From the NCBI GenBank assembly GCA_023846275.1, contig JAIUJO010000290.1, positions 272,001 through 336,000 of the forward strand: 64,000 nt of DNA, in the 5' to 3' direction. The DNA comes from Vanilla planifolia (Eukaryota; Streptophyta; Magnoliopsida; Asparagales; Orchidaceae). The notes under the pieces are model-generated. The model was not told the origin of the DNA. It saw nothing but the letters and a program-made list of their open reading frames with translations, and ran no database searches. How positions within the stretch are numbered: position 1 is the first letter of the stretch; every line of letters starts with the position of its first letter. The translations under genes and the position numbers were made by a program. Positions 56,735-64,000 of this stretch are shown here, piece by piece.

Positions 56735-58500
56735 ATGGTTGGTAGTAAAGCATGCATAGGTAACAAAAAATGCATAGGCATTAAATATCTATCTCCAATG
56801 TATAATAAATTGTTTGTGGCAAATGTAGTTATAATGCAATTTATTTCAATAAGGATGTTGTGTTAGCTATTTCTATTATCGAATGAGAGGTTGTTGTAGA
56901 GCCAAATACAAGTGATACTTTAATAGAATCTACTTCTATTGATGTTGGCCCTAGAATTGAAATTGTTTGAGATGTAGATGAGATCAACTCATACATGGAG
57001 AAAAATGTTTGTCTGGGTAAACTACGTTGCTTATTTCAAGGAAACAAAAATAGAAAAAAATTTGTGAATGTGGATGCTGCATTGTTGGAGAACAATGAAT
57101 GTGTAGTTGAGAAGAATGAGGCCAGTAGCTAAGTGATCCCATTCAAGGTGAATGAAGCCACAAAAAGTGCAATTGTGAATTAGCTTAAAATTAATGTAAG
57201 TTTGGATGCTGTAGGGATGGGTGATGTGTTCTAAGAAACTTGAATTATAATAATGGAAAGTGGGAACATTCTAGCAAAGTGAGCTTCAAGGATATTTCGA
57301 TAGCTAAAAGGATAGCCATGCATTAAATATTGTAGCTATAGAAAGGCCATCGTACATTGATGTTGAAGAAGTTGCTACCAAGATGGTTGATTATATTATC
57401 CAGGATGAGATCATTATGTCAAATTCGATGTGTAGTAGGCATAAGGAGTTCCATCAATTTGATATAGTGGAGAGGGTTTGTGATAGTAACCTCCTATTTT
57501 TCGTTATTACAAGGGTATTATAGCATAAATGGGGCCATTTGAAAAACTTTAGAATGTTACATCTCTCATCAGGTTGTTTTTGTTTGCATTTTGAATCGAT
57601 AGAAGATAGAAATGTTATGTAGCTTGAGGTACCTTGGTAGGTTGCTAGCATATTATTAGGCTAGATGTTTGGACCCTTAAGTTCAGGCTAAACTCTATGT
57701 CTTTGATGTGTGTACCCCTTTGTGGTAAGATTTCTTACACTCCCATTGTTGTACTAAGATGCAAAGAATATTTTGCATATTGCAAAAGCTATTGGAGAAC
57801 CAATACTACTTGATAGGTGGACCACTAATTTGTAATGATCATCTTATGAAAGAGTTTGTGTGAGGATGGACTTATCTAAACCCATTAAAGTTGGGGTTAT
57901 GGCTAAGAAGATATTTGGAGGGAACTTTCCAAACATTTGAGTATGACAGCCTCCCCCAAATTTGCTTTCAATGTGACCATGTTAGCCATTATGTAAAGAA
58001 TTGTTCCATTAGTAGGAATGATGCTAATCTATAAGGAGAAATGGATGGGACCAAAGTAAGCAAGAATGACAAGAATGGTAAACAAGTTAGTGTAATCGTG
58101 ATCAACAGGAACAAGGTGCTCAACGTGAGGGTGACTTGGGGAAAAGTAAAGGGTTAGGCCCTTGGATGCTTGTACAACCAAGGAGAACGAGGGTTTCCAT
58201 GGAATGACAACAAAAGTTCTTCAAACCTATAGGTGAACTAAACAATCAAAAAGAGACCAGTGGGCATGAAAATAAAGCTAGACCTAGGAAATACTCAAGT
58301 AGGAATAATTGTGTCTCCAATTCACAAGGTAGGGAACCATTAGAGAGAGTGTGGACTCTTAAGAATATAGCTAGGTAGTATGGAAACTTGGGTGGGGCTG
58401 AGAATAAAAAATTTTAGCAAGGTGTTATGATGCAGGGGACCCTAGGTGTAAAAATGGGGTAGCTGGAGGAGATGTTTAAGGAAGAGGCCATCAATGTGAC
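56735..58500 (+). pseudogene. LINE L8 ORF1 (DUF4283-like and CCHC knuckle)
   Basis: Starts MVGSKACIGNKKCIG at 56735. The acidic part and DUF4283-like core run to ~57940 in changing frames (VEEVATKMVDYIIQDEIIMS-like near 57361). The zinc knuckle is complete at 57963-58004: CFQCDHVSHYVKNC, preceded by FEYDSLPQI. The Gly usual before the first His of the knuckle is Asp. A Lys/Arg-rich tail follows. Confidence 0.8.
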
Positions 58501-59630
58501 AAGGAATGAACAGTAGGATGGAGGCATACATGGGGGTGATGACATACACATTTCTTCTTAGTTCTCAAACTACAAGCTATAGATGGAGAGGTATAGATTG
58601 TAAACATGTAATACAAGAAGTTAGGGACAATCTTAGTGTCTTGAGAGGAGTATGTAGATCGCTATACTTGCTTGTACATTCTAAATTTTACAATAAGGAA
58701 GGGGACATATCAAATGCATACTACATAACATGCAAGATTTGTGTATGATGGGAGCTTGAACTTGTCATAAATTGCTATTTGCTTGGAAGTGTAGGAGCTA
58801 GTGTTTGTAAAAATTTTGGTGTGCTAGATGTCTACAAATAAGGCATGTTAATTAGGCCTTAGAATAGCTGTGGGTGTTGGAGTGAGAGGGAATTTAATAA
58901 AAGAAAGTGTTTTGTTGGGGATTTCACCAAATGTTGTCATGGAGGGCGTGGTGTTAGGCTGGAGCTACTATTTGTCGGCTGCATTTTTAATAATTATTGC
59001 CATGGCTACTGAAAATCCTATGTTCTAAGTTGCTGGAGGGATACATTGCTTCTTGTTAATTGCTGTATGAATGCTCCAAGAGTTTGTTCAGGTGGCAAAT
59101 GCAAGACATGCAAGTACATAACAGCATTAGCAAATATGGTGTCAAGGGGACTTCGAGTAATATGTTGAATTTTAAAATATGTTTTAAGCTGGGCGACAAT
59201 TTTGTGGCTGTGCCAACTGTTACTATCCTTATAGTTGTACGAATGATTTGAAGTATAGAGGTTCTCACTAAATGAAAGCCCATCTTAGTGGCTATATTTA
59301 GGAGAGAAGTATATGTAGATTCATGTGCTTAATACCTATTGTAAAGCAGTGTCTTGGTGGGAAGCTCGATGAGTGCAACAAAAGAAATTGCAATTTTTCC
59401 TAGGGATGCTTGCTGGTGATTATGATGTGTCCTGGGAGCTACTAGGGTAAGTGAAGAATTGATGAATTAGTTTTGGGTTAGTTGGGAAGTGTTGTTTATG
59501 TCTATTAATACTAAATGTACTTGAGTACTACTACAGTTGGAGAAAGTTGTTGGAACTTAAGGCTTTCTTGGTAACATGTCAAAATGCTGTAAGTTTGAGG
59601 GCCTTCATACCAAAATAAGTGATCAAGATC
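58501..59630 (+). other. LINE L8 linker with a single Cys/His-rich module
   Basis: Open at 58506-58748 with YRWRGIDCKHVIQEVRDNLS and LYLLVHSKFYNKEGDISNAY. It continues with NCYLLGSVGASVCKNFGVLD. The spacing of CKH, the KE block and the second CK resembles the module seen twice in L5 and L7 (VGSCKHYYVITYR), which suggests that one ancestral domain is shared by both subfamilies. The end (LNVLEYYYSWRKLLELKAF) equals L4 and L6 just before EN. Confidence 0.5.
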
Positions 59631-60075
59631 ACTATGGAATATTTGGAGAATATGGTATAAGAAATCTAAGGGATATTTATAGCGAATAGTTAGAACATGT
59701 GCCATTGCAGTGGTGGCACATATGGAAACAAATGTATAGAATTTCAATGGGAAGGATGCAAATTTGCTACTCTATAGAGACTAAACATTTGTGTTGCAAC
59801 CTTCGACTAGGCTATCTGAAGGCATGGTAGTTCTTTGGAGGAGCTAGGTAGATCTCCATGTGATCAATTGGAGCTTAAGTTGATGGATTGTAGATATGTT
59901 GGCAACATGTATACATGTTATAATGGAAAGGAGGGAAGTGCTAGAATTCTATAAAGGTTTCATAGGGTGTTGATGAATCTTAAGGGAATCCATGTTTTTT
60001 CAAAAACTATGTTATCTCATCTATCACACATTGGACTAGATCATTGCTCTTTGTTCATAGAGATTTACATCAAGC
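59631..60075 (+). pseudogene. LINE L8 endonuclease with central deletion
   Basis: The N-terminus reads WNIWRIWYKKSKGYL near 59637-59681 with the Trp kept, then AVVAHMETNV and RLSEGMVVLWRS near 59808-59845. At ~59864 it jumps to LELKLMDCRYVGNMYTCYNG, so the segment with the GDFN site is deleted. The C-terminal blocks FHRVLMNLKGIHVFSKTMLS and HIGLDHCSLF keep the DH pair. Confidence 0.83.
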
Positions 60076-60640
60076 AAAGGATGGCCACTGAAAGAAGAAA
60101 TTAATTTGAAAGTGTTTGGCTTGATTTTCTTCAAACTGTACGTATTTGTGTAGAAAGTGTGGAATAGATCAGCTAGAGAGAATCCCATGGAGAGTATTTC
60201 TACAAAAGTTTGCAGATCCTTTATTTCTTTGACGAGGTGGAGCAAGATTGAGATGCATAACTTAATATGTTGGAATTGTAAACTGGAGAAGAATATTTAG
60301 GATTTACAACTTGAGGAGTTTGAAGTGTGTCTAAATGAGCTAGAGCACATCTAGCTTGGGCATCTTATTTCTTCATTTTGTAAGGTAGCTGCACTTAAGG
60401 AGCGATGGTAGTGGCAGAGAGTTAAGGTTCAACGGGCTCAACTGGGAGATCACAATACTAGGTCCTTCTAGGCAACAACAACATCTATGTGAAAGGATAA
60501 GCGTATCTCATATTTGAAGGATGACATGGAGGATGTGTTCAACTCTATAGAGGATATTAAATGCTTACTAATTAGCCATTTTGAAAAGAAGTGGTGCAAT
60601 GATGATGTCTACTACCCTCCACGACACTTCCAACCACACA
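60076..60640 (+). pseudogene. LINE L8 EN-RT connector
   Basis: Contains EVEQDxDA-like and LEELKCVxMS-like pieces, then a WWQRVKVQRAQLGDHNTRSF-type block near 60408-60470 and MKDDMEDVFNSIEDIKCLLI, open from 60514 to 60744 with SHFEKKWCNDDVYYPPRHFQ. It matches L4 and L6 in order. Confidence 0.75.
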
Positions 60641-61190
60641 GATGCTTCGATAGGGCATTCTTATTATATAGGTTATTGAGAAAGAAGTCAAGAGTGTTGT
60701 TAAATCAATCAAAAGGAACAGGGCACCTGGGATGGATTGAGTAACAAACTTTGTGAATAGGTACTAGGTTATTACTCAAGGTGATATTGTTAAAGTTGTG
60801 ATGTAATTGTTTCATGAAAGACAAATGCCAAATGTTAGGATGGATACTCTGATTTTGTTGATCTCTAAAGTGTTAGGTGTAGATGGATTAGAACAGTTTA
60901 GGCTTATAATTATGTGTAATATTATCTATAAAATTGTGGCTAAGATCTTTGTAGTAAGACTGAAGAAGGTATTACTTGGGCTCATTGCCAAGGAACAAGG
61001 TGCATTTGTGCCAAGTAGATCTCTCTCTGATAACAGTTTTATTGCCCAAGAGATGGTAACCTTTATGCACTCTTCTACATCTAGGGAGGGTCTTATTGCA
61101 ATGAAGTTGGACATGGAACAATCTTATGATAAGAGTGGAACAATCTTATCAGCTATTCCTAATTTCTATTTGAGCCACTAAATGTTGCTA
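60641..61190 (+). pseudogene. LINE L8 reverse transcriptase, motif A joined to thumb end
   Basis: Open at 60807-61181 for 124 codons: MFHERQMPNVRMDTLILLIS, YKIVAKIFVVRLKKVLLGLI, KEQGAFVPSRSLSDNSFIAQ, MKLDMEQSYDK, then directly SAIPNFYLSH. About 700 bp with motifs B, C and most of the thumb are missing. GGAACAATCTTAT occurs at 61115-61127 and again at 61137-61149 across the joint. The stop-free run through the deletion is chance. Confidence 0.9.
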
Positions 61191-62330
61191 AAGGGTTTTA
61201 TAAATGAGTTGGAAAATCTATTTAGAAGCTACTTATGGTGTAGTGCAAATGAAGGCCACGTAATGCATTATGTGGATTCAAGATCTATCACCATGCCAAA
61301 AGAGGAAGGAGGCAATATGCTTTAACGATAAAATAATGCAGAAGGATTTTAACAAGAGAGGATAGTGTGTGGGTTGATGTAATGAGAAGAAAATAGTTTT
61401 TGGGAGAGATGATGCAGTGGCATTCCCTAGGGAGTCTCACAAGCTTGTAGGCTCACCAAGGATGTAATGCCATGGGCTACCTCCAACTTTGTGTGGAGAA
61501 TTGGTGATGGCATCGATGTGTAGTTTCTTGAAGAGAATTGGCTTGAATTTCTTCCAATTAAGTGGTGGCCAATGTATATCAATATGGATGGGAGTGGCTG
61601 AATAAAGTACAAGAGTGTGTTCTTATGCATGAGGAGTGGGATGTGTGTAAAGACATGAGAAGATTATTTTCTACTTAATAAAGTGCTTCACCTCTCTTGG
61701 GCATTGGATGGTAGCAAGGACCAGCTTCTTCAAGTGCAAATTGAGAGCATTAAACTGGATAACTCCAACCTCTATTGTAAGATGATATATGCAAAAGTTT
61801 AAAATGCTGTTGAGGACTCACAAGTTGTTGCAAGTAGATTTGGATGGATTTGGAAGCTCAAAGTGCTACCTAGAGTGAAGTTCTTCATTTTGAGGTCAAT
61901 CAAGAACTATATCCTTATTGCGGTATGGTTGGTGAAAAGGAGAATGCCAATGTGTGAGGCTGCATTTGGTGCTGCAAGGAGGTGAGATGCTGCAGCACCT
62001 ACTGTGTGCTTGCTGAAAGGTGAGGGAAATTTGGGACGTGCCTCGCATGATGGAGGCTATTAAAAAAATTTATCCCAGCAGTAGTAGCAATGTATTAAAG
62101 CTATAGGACATTTACAATAGCATGGAGACCAATATTTTGAATTATAGTGGGTGAAGAAGCAAGCTGTAGTTGTTGCAACAACCTTTTATTATCCTTAGAG
62201 GAATATAAACTTAAGAAAATATAATGAACATATCAATAGTCGTGTTGTTTTGCTGAGAAAGATCCAATTAGGTATGGGGGCTACTTTGGAATGTTTTAAT
62301 TTGGTTTCATCCATGTCTTGCGGGAGTCGA
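61191..62330 (+). pseudogene. LINE L8 post-RT connection and zf-RVT-like region
   Basis: Blocks: GFINELENLFRSYLWCSANE near 61195, SNFVWRIGDGIDV near 61486, NWLEFLPIKWWPMYIN near 61539, then FGWIWKLKVLPRVKFFI near 61842 and RSIKNYILIAVWLVKRRMPM near 61895. CEAAFGAARR near 61957 is the degraded Cys-bearing part. Fewer stops than in L1, but frames change. Confidence 0.75.
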
Positions 62331-62810
62331 CACAACCTACAACGGTTGAATGTAACCTCATCTTGGACACCTCCTCCAACTGGATGGATTAAAATTAACT
62401 GCAATGTGGGTATTCGAGGTGATGTCATGGAGGTGGGGTTCGTGGCCAGGGAACATCTTGGCAGGTCTCCTCTTTAGCTAGTAGATGTGTCTACTCTAAG
62501 GTGAGCATTGCTATGGAGGTTAATGCGATCTTGGAGGCTATGTGCTTGCTTAGGTCTAAGCTCTTGAATTTTCATGTAGTTGAGATTCAGTCGGACTCTA
62601 CTTTAGTGATACTGGAGGTTGAAAAACTATTACATGACCTTACATGTGGAGGTAGGTATATGGTTGCCCTTATGTATGCTGTAGATATAGATGCTTTCAC
62701 GTTGACTAACATATACAGGCAAGGCAATTATCTTGCTGATTTGGTGGTGCACCACACTCTCTTTTCAATTTTGTCTATAATACGGGTATGCCCCTTCGAA
62801 GCCCCTTTTG
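62331..62810 (+). pseudogene. LINE L8 RNase H, best-preserved copy, one main frameshift
   Basis: Starts WTPPPTGWIKINCNVGIRGD then VMEVGFVAREHLGRSPL (62250-62477), with the first catalytic Asp changed to Asn. After a stop and shift near 62477 the second half is open at 62501-62839: SIAMEVNAILEAMCLLRSKL, EIQSDSTLVILEVEKLLHDL and IYRQGNYLADLVVHHTLF. Glu and the last two Asp are kept. Confidence 0.9.
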
Positions 62811-62890
62811 ATGCAATTGTATTTAGACTTTTTGTTTGATCCTCCATAGAGGATTTTTTGTAGTCCTTGATCATTTATATATTATGAAGA
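62811..62890 (+). other. LINE L8 conserved 3' tail
   Basis: CTTTTTGTTTGATCCTCCAT, GGATTTTTTGTAGTCCTTGA and ATATATTATGAAGAAACGAA. Matches the other tails; no poly(A). L9 sequence follows directly. Confidence 0.7.
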
Positions 62891-64000
62891 AACGAAAATA
62901 TTTTGCTGTATATACTCAGGTGGGCAGTAATGTTGGAGTGACCCCTCTTGAACTTGTTGAGAAGGGACTAGAGTCACTTGGAAAGGAATTAAAAAGTTTG
63001 GAACTAGTTCCATGCTTAAGAATATATTTGAATTGGATGGAGATTTAGCTACAATAGACAATAAAAGTTATGGGAATGTGTGGAAGAGCTAGAGGACAAT
63101 AAGTGCACACGATTAGGTTAACAACAATGTTGTGGTAACCATTTGCTATAATGTACATATTCTTGAACTTCTTTAATCAAAAAACTATAAATCTCTATTG
63201 AATACCAATGTAAGTATAGGGAAAGAGGTGATTGGCAAGGGAACTAAATCTTATTTGATGTCAATTGCTATTGGGATAATTGGATCAACATATTCGAGAG
63301 CCTATTATCTTGATAGAGATGGGTAATAAGAAATGGAAACATTTACTTGGTTAAAATAATTGTATGGAATGTAAATGGAATCAAGGATAAAAATCAAGGG
63401 GATTTTTGTAGTGGATGGTTAGATGGCATAATTCTATAGGGCTTACTTTTGTAGAGACCTAGGTGGAGAGATTTAATAGATAAGATGTGAACAAACTATT
63501 GGGAAGGGAATGATATTTTAATATGCAGCCTTTGGGGGGACTATCAGGGGGAATTGTCATGACATTGAAGAGGTAGCTATAACTTTAAATTGTCAAGGGG
63601 TATCACTATAGAGTAGAGATAGAATTGATAAAAAATGGAAGTGTTTTGTTGTGTATGCATCAAAGTAGATTTCCACTTGAAGAGTTGTATGGAATTTTTT
63701 CAAGAGATGCAGCAAGGTGAGGGGGCCCAATGATTATAGCTGGTGACTACAATTTCCTCTTATCATAGGAGGAGAAAATGGGGTAAGGAAGTGGAAACTC
63801 TCTTGTCTCATGCAGGAGCTTGAGCTGATGGATATAGGCTTCTTTGGAAATAAGTATACATGGTGTAATGGAAAGGTGGGGAGTGCCGAAATTGAGAGGT
63901 TAGACAAGGCCTTGATGATCATAGAGGGGATTCAATTGTACCTGAATACCATCGTCATGCACTTAGCATGAATTGGATCTGATGATTGCCCATTGCTTAT
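62891..64000 (+). mobile_element. L9: LINE start of linker and EN, cut by window edge
   Basis: The first ~460 bases have one open stretch (62836-63048, with LELVEKGLESLGKELKSLEL) of unknown nature, probably the end of an ORF1-ORF2 linker. From ~63350 the EN of ORF2 is clear. EN blocks are closer to those of subfamily B than A. The rest of the element is expected beyond the window. Confidence 0.8.
63350..64000 (+). pseudogene. LINE L9 endonuclease
   Basis: The N-terminus reads VKIIVWNVNGIKDKNQGDF near 63350 with Trp kept. Then QPLGGLSGGIVMTLKR near 63523, MIIAGDYNFLLS near 63732 (GDYN for GDFN), ELELMDIGFFGNKYTWCNGK near 63820-63877 and IGSDDCPLL near 63970-63999. The catalytic His of SDHCPLL is Asp. 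Several stops and frame changes. The minus-strand frame at 63734-63922 is a shadow. Confidence 0.87.

Larger units (their letters stand above)
56723..62890 (+). mobile_element. L8: LINE (subfamily A), starts at ORF1, internal EN and RT deletions
   Basis: Begins 12 bases before the ORF1 ATG, fused to L7. Carries ORF1 with knuckle, linker with one Cys/His-rich module, EN lacking its middle, RT joined from motif A directly to the end of the thumb, zf-RVT-like region, RNase H and 3' tail. Stops and frameshifts throughout. Confidence 0.9.

Noticed and set aside
1..64000. tRNA, rRNA or endogenous viral genes
   Set aside because: No cloverleaf-like stretches with tRNA box motifs, no rRNA core sequence and no capsid- or movement-protein-like frame noticed; all RT fragments fit LINE type.

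Overview
The window looks like a heterochromatic, gene-free stretch of a plant nuclear genome. The evidence is a run of decayed LINE retrotransposons of the plant L1 type. Their ORF1 carries a DUF4283-like region and a CCHC zinc knuckle. Their ORF2 runs in the order endonuclease (EN), reverse transcriptase (RT), zf-RVT-like region and C-terminal RNase H, and the RNase H is typical of plant L1 elements. A ~320 bp satellite with plant telobox motifs supports the same assignment. I see no intact host gene, tRNA, rRNA or CRISPR array. Almost all reading frames are broken by stops and frameshifts, many of a kind expected from loss of methylated cytosine. The species cannot be named from this sequence.

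Layout: L1 (1-3650, LINE whose 5' end lies outside), spacer (3651-4675), satellite array 1 (4676-6303), unrecognised flank (6304-11150), L2 (11150-13470, 5'-truncated LINE), L3 (13471-19362), spacer (19363-20385), satellite array 2 (20386-26590), flank (26591-28433, an older paralogue of 6304-7980), then an unbroken head-to-tail series of LINEs: L4 (28434-34580), L5 (34581-43165), L6 (43166-51265), L7 (51266-56722), L8 (56723-62890) and L9 (62891 to the edge). All nine lie on the plus strand. L5 and L7 form one subfamily (B); L1-L4, L6 and L8 form another (A). L9 is only partly seen and is closer to B.

Positions 1-6303 and 15713-22020 are roughly 97% identical by eye. The simplest reading is one tandem duplication of the segment 6304-22020 (about 15.7 kb), with the first 9.4 kb of the left copy lying upstream of the window. 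The shared stop codons and the shared YADD to YANN change show that the LINE was already dead when it was copied.

The most interesting material is inside the LINEs: a 1.0-2.3 kb Cys/His-rich segment between ORF1 and EN, tandemly doubled in subfamily B; ~120 bp tandem monomers in the 5' UTR of L5 and L6; a 3' terminal sequence conserved across both subfamilies with no poly(A) tail; and repeated deletions that start at RT motif A. Element boundaries are estimated by comparing copies by eye and can be off by tens of bases.
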